Shown: positions 25,496 through 34,197, counted from the first letter of the stretch. The stretch: DNA of 64,000 bases from Candidatus Arcticimaribacter forsetii (GCF_910589745.1 NZ_OU342399.1:1-64000); one strand, 5' to 3'. The notes: a model not told the origin generated them from the sequence alone. Numbers and translations: made by a program.

Positions 25496-28327
25496 ATGTC
25501 CAATCCAAAAAGACTTTTTCTTCTCGATGCTTTTGCATTAATATTCCGAGGGTATTATGCGTTTATTAAAAACCCTAGGATCAACTCAAAGGGGATGGAT
25601 ACCTCCGCAATTTTTGGGTTTATGAATTCTCTTATAGATGTTATAAAAAGAGAAAAACCAGATCACTTGGCTGTTTGTTTTGATAAAGGAGGATCAATTA
25701 CTAGGAAGGATCTTTTTGAGGATTATAAAGCCAACCGATTAGAAACCCCAGAAGCGATTAAAATTGCAGTTCCCTACATTCAAAAGATATTAGAAGCAAT
25801 GCAAATTCCTGTTATTGAAAAAGCAGGGTTTGAAGCAGACGATATTATTGGAACCCTCGCCAAACAAGCAGAGAAAGAAGGTTTTCAGACTTTTATGGTT
25901 ACTCCTGATAAAGATTTTGCACAATTGGTCTCTGAAAACATATTCATGTATCGCCCCGCCAGAATGGGAAATGGAATTGAAATTTGGGGAATTCCTGAGG
26001 TACAAGCCCGGTTTGAAGTAGAGCGTCCAGAACAAGTAATTGATTACTTAGGAATGATGGGCGACGCGGTAGACAATATTCCTGGGCTTCCAGGGGTTGG
26101 AGATAAAACTGCAAAAAAATTCTTGAAGGAATACGGCAGCATGGAAGCATTGCTCGAAAACACACATGAACTCAAAGGGAAAATGAAAGAACGGGTTGAG
26201 GCCAATAAAGAACTTGGTCTTCTCTCTAAAGAACTTGCTAAGATTATATTAGATGTTCCTGTTACCTTTCATGAGGATTCATATAAATTAAGTGACCCGA
26301 ACTTTGAAGAGGTTCAACCTATTTTCGATGAGTTAGAGTTTAGAAGGATGCAGGAAAACATTCACCGTATTTTTAATACTTCTCAAGAGATTGCTGCTCC
26401 ACCGGAAAACAAAACGAATGGCCCGTCTATAACACCACAAGCAAATAATGGTCAAATGGACTTGTTTGCTCCGGCTGGAGCGGGTTCAATTTCTGAGGAA
26501 GAAGATGCTCTTAAAAAATCTTTAAAAAACACGGCTCATGCTTATCAGTGCGTAGACAGTCCGGTTGCATTTTCTTTGTTATTAGAAAAACTTTTGAAGC
26601 AGCAAAGTGTTTGTTTTGATACAGAAACTACTAGCCTAGATGCACTTCAGGCAGAACTCGTTGGGATTGCTTTTAGCTGGGAAAACAACAAAGGATATTA
26701 TCTGCCTTTTCCAGCCGATCAAATAGAAGCTCAAAAGATTATTGAACAAATTCGTCCGTTTTTTGAAGCAGAAACAATTCTAAAAATTGGCCATAACTTA
26801 AAATATGACCTGAAAGTACTTTCTAATTATAACCTGAAAGTTAAAGGGCCTATATACGACACGCTTATTGCTCATTATCTGATTAATCCAGACCGAAGAC
26901 ATGGAATGGACATTCTTGCTTCTTCTTATTTAAATTACGAACCTCAGCCCATTACTGATTTGATTGGTAAAAAAGGGAAAAATCAAGGGAATATGAGGGA
27001 TGTATCCTTAAAAGATCAAACCCAATACGCAGTTGAAGATGCTGATATTACCTGGCAATTAAAACATTATTTTGACAAAGAGTTGGACGCTGCAGAAAAC
27101 CAAGCGTTATTTAATACCGTTGAACTTCCGCTTGTATCTGTTTTAACGTCTATGGAACAGGAAGGAATTAATTTAAATGTTCCTTTTCTGAATGATTTTG
27201 CGGCAACTATAGAGAAAGAAAGTGACCTTTTACAAAAAGGAATCTTTGAACAAGCGGGAGAAGAATTTAACTTGGCTTCGCCTAAACAACTTGGAATTGT
27301 TCTTTTCGAAAAACTTAAGTTGGTAGAAAAACCTAAAAAAACAAAAACCGGTCAATACTCAACTGCTGAAGATGTATTATCTGCTTTGGCAAAAGAACAT
27401 GCTGTGGTTTCAGATATCTTAAACTGGAGGTCCATACAGAAATTATTAAGCACCTATGTGGTTGCTTTACCAAACGAGATAAACCCTAAAACAGGTCGTA
27501 TTCATACTGTTTATAACCAGGCGGTAGCAGCTACTGGTAGGCTGAGTAGTAATGCTCCTAACCTTCAAAATATTCCGATTAGAACCGAGCGTGGAAAAGA
27601 GGTTCGGAAAGCATTTATTCCAAGAGATGAAAACCATGTGCTTGTTGCTGCGGATTATTCTCAGATTGAATTGAGAATTATAGCAGCACTTAGTAAAGAC
27701 CCTTCCATGATTTCTGCTTTTCAAAATAACGAAGACATTCATGCAGCAACTGCGGCTAAAGTGTTTGGAGTTCCGATTAATGAGGTTACTTCTGAACAAA
27801 GGAGCAATGCGAAAACTGTAAACTTTGGAATCATATATGGAGTTTCTGCTTTTGGTTTGAGCCAACAAACCAACTTAACAAGGTCTGAATCGAAAGAACT
27901 AATAGAAACCTATTATGCTAATTATCCAGAATTAAAAGCCTACATGAGCTCGCAAGTTGATTTTGCTCGAGAAAATGGTTATGTAACTACTGTTCTTGGA
28001 AGAAGAAGATACCTAAAAGACATTCTGTCTCAAAACGCAATCGTCCGTGGAGCTGCAGAACGAAATGCGATCAATGCACCCATTCAAGGAAGTGCTGCAG
28101 ATATTATTAAAATCGCTATGATTAAGATTCATAAACGACTGGAAGAAGGAAATTGGAATTCCAAAATGCTTCTTCAAGTTCATGATGAACTCGTTTTTGA
28201 TGTTCCAAAAACTGAAGTCGAGTCTTTAAGTGCCCTAATCAAAGAGGAAATGGAGCATGCTTTTAAACTTGATGTTCCATTAACCGTTGATATTGGTGTT
28301 GGAGACAACTGGCTTCAAGCTCATTAA
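25496..28327 (+). CDS. polA: DNA polymerase I
   Basis: PolA has 943 residues and three domains. The 5' nuclease domain (about 1-290) has LLDAFALIFRGYYAF, the acidic FEADDIIGTLA, and GDAVDNIPGLPGVGDKTAKK. The 3'-5' exonuclease domain (about 345-530) keeps its DxE catalytic pair in CFDTETTSLDAL, so proofreading appears intact. The polymerase domain shows motif A VAADYSQIELRI, motif B RSNAKTVNFGIIYGVSAFGLS (spread over 21 residues with a turn) and motif C LLQVHDELVFDVP. It fills gaps in repair and lagging-strand synthesis. It is a single gene, flanked on both sides by hairpin repeat clusters. Confidence 0.97.
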   Translation: MSNPKRLFLLDAFALIFRGYYAFIKNPRINSKGMDTSAIFGFMNSLIDVIKREKPDHLAVCFDKGGSITRKDLFEDYKANRLETPEAIKIAVPYIQKILEAMQIPVIEKAGFEADDIIGTLAKQAEKEGFQTFMVTPDKDFAQLVSENIFMYRPARMGNGIEIWGIPEVQARFEVERPEQVIDYLGMMGDAVDNIPGLPGVGDKTAKKFLKEYGSMEALLENTHELKGKMKERVEANKELGLLSKELAKIILDVPVTFHEDSYKLSDPNFEEVQPIFDELEFRRMQENIHRIFNTSQEIAAPPENKTNGPSITPQANNGQMDLFAPAGAGSISEEEDALKKSLKNTAHAYQCVDSPVAFSLLLEKLLKQQSVCFDTETTSLDALQAELVGIAFSWENNKGYYLPFPADQIEAQKIIEQIRPFFEAETILKIGHNLKYDLKVLSNYNLKVKGPIYDTLIAHYLINPDRRHGMDILASSYLNYEPQPITDLIGKKGKNQGNMRDVSLKDQTQYAVEDADITWQLKHYFDKELDAAENQALFNTVELPLVSVLTSMEQEGINLNVPFLNDFAATIEKESDLLQKGIFEQAGEEFNLASPKQLGIVLFEKLKLVEKPKKTKTGQYSTAEDVLSALAKEHAVVSDILNWRSIQKLLSTYVVALPNEINPKTGRIHTVYNQAVAATGRLSSNAPNLQNIPIRTERGKEVRKAFIPRDENHVLVAADYSQIELRIIAALSKDPSMISAFQNNEDIHAATAAKVFGVPINEVTSEQRSNAKTVNFGIIYGVSAFGLSQQTNLTRSESKELIETYYANYPELKAYMSSQVDFARENGYVTTVLGRRRYLKDILSQNAIVRGAAERNAINAPIQGSAADIIKIAMIKIHKRLEEGNWNSKMLLQVHDELVFDVPKTEVESLSALIKEEMEHAFKLDVPLTVDIGVGDNWLQAH

Positions 28328-28352
28328 TCTTGGCGGGTTTGGTTCCGCTTCA

Positions 28353-28390
28353 TCTCGATACGTTTGCGAAATGCAAACACTCGATGTGAC
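28353..28390 (+). repeat. Hairpin repeat unit 2a (forward)
   Basis: Arm TCTCGATAC (28353-28361), stem GTTTGC, loop GAAAT, stem GCAAAC, then arm ACTCGATGTGAC. It is 25 nt beyond the polA stop. The arms are shared with unit 1a, while the stem is completely different yet still pairs. Confidence 0.75.
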
Positions 28391-28421
28391 GCTCTGTTCA
28401 CTTGACAAAACAGAGGACTTG

Positions 28422-28461
28422 TCTCGATACAATTTTCTTTCAGAAAACCACTTGACTTGAC
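28422..28461 (+). repeat. Hairpin repeat unit 2b (forward)
   Basis: Arm TCTCGATAC (28422-28430), stem TTTTCT, loop TTC, stem AGAAAA (28433-28447), then a diverged arm CCACTTGACTTGAC. CACTTGACTTGA is repeated again at about 28468, so this end looks partly duplicated. Confidence 0.7.
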
Positions 28462-28504
28462 GGGGATCACTTGACTTGAATGTGATTGGTAATTACTAGC
28501 CTTG

Positions 28505-28546
28505 GTCAGATGGAGTGATTCATCGTAGATGAATTGTATCGAGATC
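28505..28546 (-). repeat. Hairpin repeat unit 2c (inverted)
   Basis: On the minus strand: arm TCTCGATAC, stem ATTCATC-type pairing (7 bp plus a G-T pair, loop TAC), then arm ACTCCATCTGACC. It lies 4 nt beyond the stop codon of the TonB receptor gene, facing units 2a and 2b across the convergent polA/TonB junction. Confidence 0.75.
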
Positions 28547-28548
28547 TA

Positions 28549-30741
28549 CTAAAATCTGAAGGTTGCTCCTAATAAAAAGTTAGTACCTGCCTGTGGATAA
28601 TATCCAACTCCTTCTATTGTAGTGATTACATTTGGATCAGAAAAATCGTCGTCATAGGTGTAAAAGTATCCATTGGAAGTATACAATTCATTGAAGATGT
28701 TATTTACTAACAACGAAAATTGTGCTTCTTTAATCCAGCTATTTGGAGTCCAGACATAACTTATATTGATGTCATTTGTTAAATAAGAATCCAACTTAGA
28801 TAAGTCTGCGTCTATATTACCCATATATTGCTCGCCTACATATTTGGTTAGCAATGCAACTCTGAATACCGTATTTGGAGCATAAACTAGATTACTTGCT
28901 CCAACAATACTTGGAGAAAAAGAAATATTGGTTTTTCCTAAGTTCTGAAGTTGTCCGTCTCTATTGAAATAGAAATTCTCATTTTTATTTGAACTCAAAG
29001 CAAGGTTTGGTTGCCAAACCCATTGGTCCGCTAACCGAATGGCAGCTTCAATTTCCAGACCTAATCTATAACTATCTCCACTATTGGTACGGATTGCTTC
29101 TCCGACCTCGTCAAGCGCTCCTGTTAATACCAATTGATCTTTGTAATCCATGAAATAAACATTGGCTTGAAGCTGGATTTTTTCTTTTTTGTAACGCCAT
29201 CCTGCTTCATAGTCATTTAAAGTTTCTGGCTTAGGATTACCATTTTCGTAATCACTTCTGTTTGGTTCTCGTTGAGCCTTAGCGTATGAAATGTATAACC
29301 TAGAAGCTTCTGAAGCTTGATAGGTAATTCCTGCCTTAGGATTAAAGAAAGAAAGATTGTCATCAATAGAGATTGTAGCTGGACCTTTAACAGTTCCTTC
29401 TGTTGAATAGTTTATCTTTCGATGTTGTAAATCTGCATAAACAGTCCAATCGGTTCCAATTTGGTGCGTTATTTTTGCATAAATATTGAAGTCTTTTTTG
29501 GTAGCGTCACTTTCATAAAAACGATGATTCGGTGCAGCATTACTTGAATATTGTGCCCATATTAAATTCCCAAAATGAGCTCCGCTGTAGTTGCTATAAG
29601 AACCTCCCAACACCGCATTGGTTCGAACATCGTCGTAGTTTATAGAAAAGGTTGCAACATAAAAATCGTTGTCTAACCATTTACGGGTAATGTTATGGGT
29701 AGAGTTTATTGTCTCTCCTCCAACGGTTACTGGATTTAATTGAAGGTAATCGAATCCGTCGCCATTATTATATTCTTCGTAATAACCTCTTCCATTGGTA
29801 TAATTTAAACCCAGGTTAGAAGACCATAAGTTTGAATATTGTTGCGTCCAATGAAACTGGAAATGATCTTGTTGGTAGTTGTCTACCTGATTATCGTAAT
29901 AGCCCGAAATTGCACCTGAATCGTCCATAATAATACCCGCTGGATTATATTGTCTATCCGCTGCAAGTGTTCCAGGGTCTACGCCATACCAAGATTGGTA
30001 TGTGATTTCTTTTCCTCCAAAAGTAAGGGCTTTAATGAGGGTGTTTTCATCTTTAAAAAGTCCTTGGAAAAAGTAGGATTTCAAATCAGATGAAGCACGG
30101 TCAATATATCCGTCAGAAACAATAGTTCCCACCCTTCCCGAAAGTTCAAAATGATCGTTCAATAGACCCGTTGAAAACTTAACAGTGTTTTTAAGGGTTC
30201 CAAAACTACCTACACTACTTGAAATCTCACCAAAAGCTTGATTCGAAATTCCTTGTGTTGAAAGATTTAAACTCGCTCCAAACGCTCCTGCACCGTTGGT
30301 AGATGTTCCTACTCCACGATTCAACTGAATACTTTCTACTGAGGATGTAAAATCAGGTAAATTTACCCAAAATGTTCCTTGTGATTCGGAGTCATTATAA
30401 GGAATTCCGTTTATGGTTACGTTTACACGAGAAGCGTCACTACCACGAACTCGAATACCGGTATATCCAATTCCTGCACCTGCATCACTAGTTGTTACTA
30501 CACCAGGAAGGAAGTTAAGTAAAATAGGTAGATCTTGACCTAAATTCCTTTCTTTTAAGGCTTTTGTTTGGACCTCAGAAAAAGTCAAGGGTTGGTTTTC
30601 ATTTGCACGAAGTCCAGAAACACTGACCTCTTCAAGCGAAATTAATTTGTTTGACAGGCTGTCTTTGACTTCTTCTTTTTGTTGAGCAAAAAGTAAAGAG
30701 GAACCGATGATAAAGGCAAAAATAGAAGGTACTGTTTTCAT
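28549..30741 (-). CDS. TonB-dependent receptor, thiamine-regulated
   Basis: An open frame starts at a TTG at 30768, but ATG 30741 gives a proper signal peptide (MKTVPSIFAFIIGSSLLFAQ), so 730 residues are chosen. The plug domain contains LPILLNFLPGVVTTSDAGAG, IRVRGSDASRVNVTINGIPYN and LNRGVGTSTNGAGAFGASLN. The rest is a 22-strand-type beta-barrel ending in an aromatic residue (LLGATFRF). It should import a ligand across the outer membrane using TonB energy. A TPP riboswitch in its leader strongly suggests thiamine or a precursor. A repeat hairpin lies 4 nt past the stop. Confidence 0.93.
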   Translation of the reverse strand: MKTVPSIFAFIIGSSLLFAQQKEEVKDSLSNKLISLEEVSVSGLRANENQPLTFSEVQTKALKERNLGQDLPILLNFLPGVVTTSDAGAGIGYTGIRVRGSDASRVNVTINGIPYNDSESQGTFWVNLPDFTSSVESIQLNRGVGTSTNGAGAFGASLNLSTQGISNQAFGEISSSVGSFGTLKNTVKFSTGLLNDHFELSGRVGTIVSDGYIDRASSDLKSYFFQGLFKDENTLIKALTFGGKEITYQSWYGVDPGTLAADRQYNPAGIIMDDSGAISGYYDNQVDNYQQDHFQFHWTQQYSNLWSSNLGLNYTNGRGYYEEYNNGDGFDYLQLNPVTVGGETINSTHNITRKWLDNDFYVATFSINYDDVRTNAVLGGSYSNYSGAHFGNLIWAQYSSNAAPNHRFYESDATKKDFNIYAKITHQIGTDWTVYADLQHRKINYSTEGTVKGPATISIDDNLSFFNPKAGITYQASEASRLYISYAKAQREPNRSDYENGNPKPETLNDYEAGWRYKKEKIQLQANVYFMDYKDQLVLTGALDEVGEAIRTNSGDSYRLGLEIEAAIRLADQWVWQPNLALSSNKNENFYFNRDGQLQNLGKTNISFSPSIVGASNLVYAPNTVFRVALLTKYVGEQYMGNIDADLSKLDSYLTNDINISYVWTPNSWIKEAQFSLLVNNIFNELYTSNGYFYTYDDDFSDPNVITTIEGVGYYPQAGTNFLLGATFRF

Positions 30742-30796
30742 TCGAAAATTAATTTTAACGAATAACAAAGGGCAACTATTCTTATATATAATGTTA

Positions 30797-30878
30797 ATCT
30801 ACTTCCCTTAGCAGCATTACCTGCCCAGGTTCATAGGGTATAATCTCAGCTCGTTATTTAGAGCACCCCTTAGAGAAA
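30797..30878 (-). promoter_or_regulatory. TPP riboswitch (THI element)
   Basis: Read on the minus strand, the conserved blocks appear in order: AAGGGGTGCTC, GCTGAGATTATACCC, TGAACCTG, GGTAATGCTGCTAAGGGAAG. These are the signature parts of the thiamine pyrophosphate riboswitch. Short pairing TCT/AGA closes the ends. It lies between its own promoter and the TonB receptor ATG at 30741, about 55 nt after the element. It should lower receptor expression when thiamine pyrophosphate is plentiful, probably at the level of translation or early termination. Confidence 0.93.
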
Positions 30879-30881
30879 GCA

Positions 30882-30912
30882 CAAATTTAATTCTTTTTTT
30901 ATTCTAAACAAT
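30882..30912 (-). promoter_or_regulatory. Bacteroidota promoter for riboswitch-TonB receptor
   Basis: Minus strand ATTG (30912-30909), exactly 19 nt, then TAAATTTG (30889-30882). Transcription would begin at about 30876, right at the first base of the riboswitch. Confidence 0.8.
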
Positions 30913-30958
30913 CATTAATTATCTTTAAGAATCGATTTGAAGAATCTAAAATCGTTCT

Positions 30959-31525
30959 CTATTTTTTTAATTTATCGATAGCTGTAGTTGCTTGTTTTAT
31001 TCTATTTTCTCTATCGCCAGAAATAAATTCATAGTTTAAATTTAATTCTTTCAGCTTGCTCTCAAAAAAATCAAACATTAATTCACGATCCTCAGGCCGG
31101 TCCCTTAGGTCATCTGCTTCCCAAGGAATATCGATCCCGGTTAATAGGTATAAATCATAATCGACCTGATGAATCGCTTCTTTTAAAATTGGGTCACAAT
31201 ACCCCTTAAAATGAGTTTCAGACCAGATTTGAGTTACCAGCACATTGGTGTCACAGAACAGTAGATTGTTCGCTTTTTGAAGGGCTAAATTCTCTGCTTC
31301 CATTTGTCCTTTAGCTATGGTAATTAAATCATCTAAATCACAAACCTCTTGGGTCTCATCCCACTTTTTTTGTAAAAAAGATCGAGCAAATTCTGAAACC
31401 CAAACCGTATTGTAGTGAGCCGATAAATCCTTACACAAAGTTGTTTTACCGGTACTTTCTGGGCCAAAAACAACAATGCGTTTTATTTCAGTATCTTCTT
31501 GTTTTAGGAGATTAAAAGCTGCCAT
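30959..31525 (-). CDS. NadR-like P-loop kinase, candidate thiamine kinase
   Basis: This 188-residue protein has a Walker A loop GPESTGKTTL (21-30), then WVSEFARSF, CDTNVLVTQIW and DDLRDRPEDRELMFDFF, a pattern of the ribosylnicotinamide-kinase domain of NadR. It lacks the nucleotidyltransferase half of NadR. It sits 2 nt after an MTH1187-type (thiamine-binding) gene and just before a TPP riboswitch with a TonB receptor. From that setting I infer a salvage role, perhaps phosphorylating thiamine to supply ThiL. Ribosylnicotinamide kinase activity is the alternative. Confidence 0.8.
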   Translation of the reverse strand: MAAFNLLKQEDTEIKRIVVFGPESTGKTTLCKDLSAHYNTVWVSEFARSFLQKKWDETQEVCDLDDLITIAKGQMEAENLALQKANNLLFCDTNVLVTQIWSETHFKGYCDPILKEAIHQVDYDLYLLTGIDIPWEADDLRDRPEDRELMFDFFESKLKELNLNYEFISGDRENRIKQATTAIDKLKK

Positions 31526-31527
31526 TT

Positions 31528-31788
31528 TTAAAAGTTTGGAGTGTATCCACTTCGATCGCTTTTAACTATTTTAAGATTCAATACTCCAGAATCTATACTT
31601 TCAAAACTTTGTTCAATTGCCTGCGTTAAAAAATTCATTAACGGAAGGTATTGACCGTAAATTTGGGTACTTAACGGGTTCTCAAGAACTGTAAAATCTG
31701 AAGCTCTCAAAAGTTTAATGAACTCTTTTATCGGTTGTTCATATTGATCCTGTAAAGGCATGAGGGTAATCTCAACTGAAATATTCAT
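31528..31788 (-). CDS. MTH1187/YkoF-like thiamine-binding protein
   Basis: This 86-residue protein, MNISVEITLMPLQDQYEQPI..., matches the MTH1187 family (formerly DUF77), a small ferredoxin-like fold related to the thiamine-binding YkoF. The start ISVEITLMPL and the segment ENPLSTQIYGQY are typical. It is cytoplasmic with no signal peptide. It lies 3 nt after the phosphopantetheinyl transferase and 2 nt before the NadR-like kinase, so all three are co-transcribed. Thiamine or HMP binding is inferred from family and the nearby TPP riboswitch. Confidence 0.8.
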   Translation of the reverse strand: MNISVEITLMPLQDQYEQPIKEFIKLLRASDFTVLENPLSTQIYGQYLPLMNFLTQAIEQSFESIDSGVLNLKIVKSDRSGYTPNF

Positions 31789-31791
31789 AAT

Positions 31792-32421
31792 TTATGGTTC
31801 TTTAATAGCGATACAAAATTCGGTTTTTTCTATTGATCTAAAATGTAAAGTAAACCTATATTTTTTATCTGAGTGAACTAAAGTTGCAAACCCCATTTCA
31901 TTTTCCATGGAAAATGCATTGATCCTTATTTGGTTTTTAAATTCAATTCCTGGAGTTCCAAAAGCTTTATAAACGGACTCTTTTGCGGTCCAAAGGCGAG
32001 TCAGAAGAGCTGTTTTATTTTCTTTCTGAAGAACAAAAGCCTCCTCATCATGCATGAATTTAGGTGCAATTTTTATTATTTTATCTCGATGACCTTCTAC
32101 GTCTATACCAATAGGGAGCTCTGAAATTGCAGCGGCAGCATAGCGTGTTGTATGTGTTAAGGAACAAAAATTATCGTTCTTAAGAAAAGGAGCTCCATTA
32201 TCTTCAAAATGAAGTTCTTCTAAAGAAATTCCAAGTTCAGTCAAACAAAGACGACTACTAAGAAAACCTAAACGGTGCGTCAAACTTTTACGTTTTGAAA
32301 AGGTATCGTTTTCCGATGGAGTAAGCGCAACTAATTTAAGAAGCTCCTCTTCAGTTTCTCCTATATCCCGGAGAATCACTGTAGTATTTTTATTAAACCG
32401 AAACTCTTTAATTATTGGCAT
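31792..32421 (-). CDS. 4'-phosphopantetheinyl transferase superfamily protein
   Basis: This 209-residue enzyme transfers phosphopantetheine from CoA to carrier proteins. The Sfp/AcpT-type motifs are present: the magnesium-binding GIDVEGHRD (about 103-111) and the catalytic WTAKESVYKAFG (about 144-155). FCSLTHT in the middle corresponds to the CoA-binding SHS segment. Its target could be fatty acid ACP or a pigment/polyketide ACP such as flexirubin type; none is in the window. It leads a three-gene minus-strand unit and is divergent from ahcY (61 nt apart). Confidence 0.9.
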   Translation of the reverse strand: MPIIKEFRFNKNTTVILRDIGETEEELLKLVALTPSENDTFSKRKSLTHRLGFLSSRLCLTELGISLEELHFEDNGAPFLKNDNFCSLTHTTRYAAAAISELPIGIDVEGHRDKIIKIAPKFMHDEEAFVLQKENKTALLTRLWTAKESVYKAFGTPGIEFKNQIRINAFSMENEMGFATLVHSDKKYRFTLHFRSIEKTEFCIAIKEP

Positions 32422-32441
32422 CCATTATTATTTATAAAGTG

Positions 32442-32449
32442 TACTTTTG
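32442..32449 (+). promoter_or_regulatory. Bacteroidota -7 box before ahcY
   Basis: TACTTTTG fits TAnnTTTG, 33 nt before the ATG at 32483. An ATTG at 32414 is a possible -33 but spaced 24 nt. Its position also argues against the TTG start at 32447. Confidence 0.45.
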
Positions 32450-32482
32450 TCAAAAATTAGTTTAACAGTAAATATAAAGACT

Positions 32483-33799
32483 ATGGCTGAAAAAACAGCA
32501 TATCTACCGTACAAGGTAAAAGATATTACACTAGCCGATTGGGGGAGAAAAGAGATTGAACTTGCAGAAGCTGAAATGCCTGGACTTATGGCACTTCGTG
32601 AAGAATATGCTGAAGAGCAACCTTTAGCTGGAGCACGTATTGCAGGCTGTTTACACATGACCATACAAACTGCTGTTCTGATCGAAACTTTGGTTGCTTT
32701 AGGAGCCGATGTTACTTGGAGTTCATGTAATATTTTTTCTACTCAAGATCATGCTGCCGCTGCAATTGCAGCAGCTGGAATTCCTGTTTATGCTTGGAAA
32801 GGAATGAATGAAGAAGAGTTTGATTGGTGTATTGAGCAGACTTTATTTTTTGGAGAAGAACGCGAACCCCTAAACATGATTTTAGATGATGGAGGAGATT
32901 TAACTAATCTTGTTTTAGATCATTACCCAAATTTAGTAGACGCTATTAAAGGGTTATCTGAAGAGACTACCACTGGAGTTCATCGTTTATACGAACGTAT
33001 GAAAAACGGAACACTTCCACTTCCTGCTATAAATGTAAATGATTCTGTTACAAAATCTAAATTTGATAATAAATACGGTTGTAAAGAAAGTGCTGTAGAT
33101 GCAATTCGTCGAGCAACTGACGTAATGTTAGCAGGAAAAAGAGTTCTTGTTGCTGGTTATGGTGATGTAGGAAAAGGAACTGCTGCTTCTTTTAGAGGTG
33201 CAGGATCGATTGTTACCGTTACAGAAATTGATCCAATTTGTGCATTACAAGCTGCGATGGATGGTTTTGAAGTTAAAAGAATCAATACAGTAGTTGCAAA
33301 TGCAGATATCATAATTACGACTACTGGAAATAAAAACATCATACGAGAAGAACATTTCTTAAGTATGAAAGACAAAGCAATTGTATGTAACATTGGACAC
33401 TTTGACAATGAAATCGATATGAGCTGGTTAAACAACACTTACGGAGACTCTAAGGTTGAAATTAAGCCACAAGTAGACAAGTATACCCTTGAAGACGAAA
33501 AGGAGCTTATTGTTCTTGCTGAAGGGCGTTTAGTTAATTTGGGCTGTGCAACGGGTCATCCTAGTTTCGTGATGAGTAATTCGTTTACAAACCAAACTTT
33601 AGCTCAGCTAGAACTTTGGAATAACCCTGAGAACTATGAAAACAAAGTATATATGCTTCCTAAGCATTTAGATGAAAAAGTAGCTGCTTTACACCTTAAG
33701 CATCTAGGTGTTGAACTTGAAGAGTTGTCTCAAGATCAAGCGGATTATATTGGAGTAACAGTCGAAGGGCCTTATAAACCTGAATATTACCGTTACTAA
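32483..33799 (+). CDS. ahcY: S-adenosylhomocysteine hydrolase
   Basis: AhcY splits S-adenosylhomocysteine into adenosine and homocysteine, using bound NAD, to recycle the methyl cycle. With the ATG at 32483 the protein has 438 residues. An upstream TTG frame was rejected because the family begins at about this point and a -7 box lies over the TTG. Motifs seen: [16 protein letters not shown], the NAD loop [26 protein letters not shown], and the conserved end KPEYYRY. A strong terminator follows. It is divergent from the phosphopantetheinyl transferase unit. Confidence 0.96.
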   Translation: MAEKTAYLPYKVKDITLADWGRKEIELAEAEMPGLMALREEYAEEQPLAGARIAGCLHMTIQTAVLIETLVALGADVTWSSCNIFSTQDHAAAAIAAAGIPVYAWKGMNEEEFDWCIEQTLFFGEEREPLNMILDDGGDLTNLVLDHYPNLVDAIKGLSEETTTGVHRLYERMKNGTLPLPAINVNDSVTKSKFDNKYGCKESAVDAIRRATDVMLAGKRVLVAGYGDVGKGTAASFRGAGSIVTVTEIDPICALQAAMDGFEVKRINTVVANADIIITTTGNKNIIREEHFLSMKDKAIVCNIGHFDNEIDMSWLNNTYGDSKVEIKPQVDKYTLEDEKELIVLAEGRLVNLGCATGHPSFVMSNSFTNQTLAQLELWNNPENYENKVYMLPKHLDEKVAALHLKHLGVELEELSQDQADYIGVTVEGPYKPEYYRY

Positions 33800-33820
33800 A
33801 CTGTAAGAATATCATACAAA

Positions 33821-33847
33821 AAGCCATGCAATTGCATGGCTTTTTTA
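33821..33847 (+). terminator. Intrinsic terminator after ahcY
   Basis: AAGCCATGC and GCATGGCTT pair over a short AATT centre (33821-33842), followed by a T run. Strong rho-independent terminator. Confidence 0.9.
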
Positions 33848-33870
33848 TTTTGTCGAATTAAATTAAAGCA

Positions 33871-33897
33871 AAAAAAATCCCGCTATAAGCGGGATTT
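33871..33897 (-). terminator. Intrinsic terminator after rpmA
   Basis: AAATCCCGCT (33875-33884), loop ATA, AGCGGGATTT (33888-33897), with a run of A at 33871-33877 that reads as T on the minus strand. It ends the rplU-rpmA transcript. Confidence 0.9.
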
Positions 33898-33914
33898 AAT
33901 TTTTTATTTAGTTC

Positions 33915-34175
33915 TTAAGCTTCAAAAGGAACAACAGATACATAAGATTTGTTGTCTCTCTTTTTAGTAAAATGAACTAATCCATCAACTCTTGCGTGAA
34001 GCGTGTGGTCTTTTCCAAGATATACATTTTCACCAGGGTGGTGTGCTGTACCTCTTTGACGGATAATTATATTTCCAGCTCTCGCTGCTTGTCCTCCGAA
34101 GATTTTCACTCCGAGTCGTTTCGATTCTGATTCTCTACCATTCTTCGAACTACCTACTCCTTTCTTGTGAGCCAT
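33915..34175 (-). CDS. rpmA: 50S ribosomal protein L27
   Basis: L27 lies next to the peptidyl-transferase centre. The 86 residues begin [16 protein letters not shown], the canonical start with no cleaved N-terminal extension, and contain [21 protein letters not shown] and [13 protein letters not shown]. It follows rplU by 22 nt, the usual L21-L27 pair, and ends at a clear terminator. Confidence 0.97.
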   Translation of the reverse strand: MAHKKGVGSSKNGRESESKRLGVKIFGGQAARAGNIIIRQRGTAHHPGENVYLGKDHTLHARVDGLVHFTKKRDNKSYVSVVPFEA

Positions 34176-34197
34176 ATTGTTTCTTTTTTATGATAAA

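Noticed and set aside
25496-28327. PolA with dead proofreading domain
   Set aside because: The DxE motif in FDTETTSLD is intact.
28353-28546. Possible CRISPR array
   Set aside because: Units are inverted as well as direct, spacing is irregular, and no cas genes are present.
32447-32482. Longer AhcY from a TTG
   Set aside because: The TTG lies within the -7 box; the ATG at 32483 fits the family.
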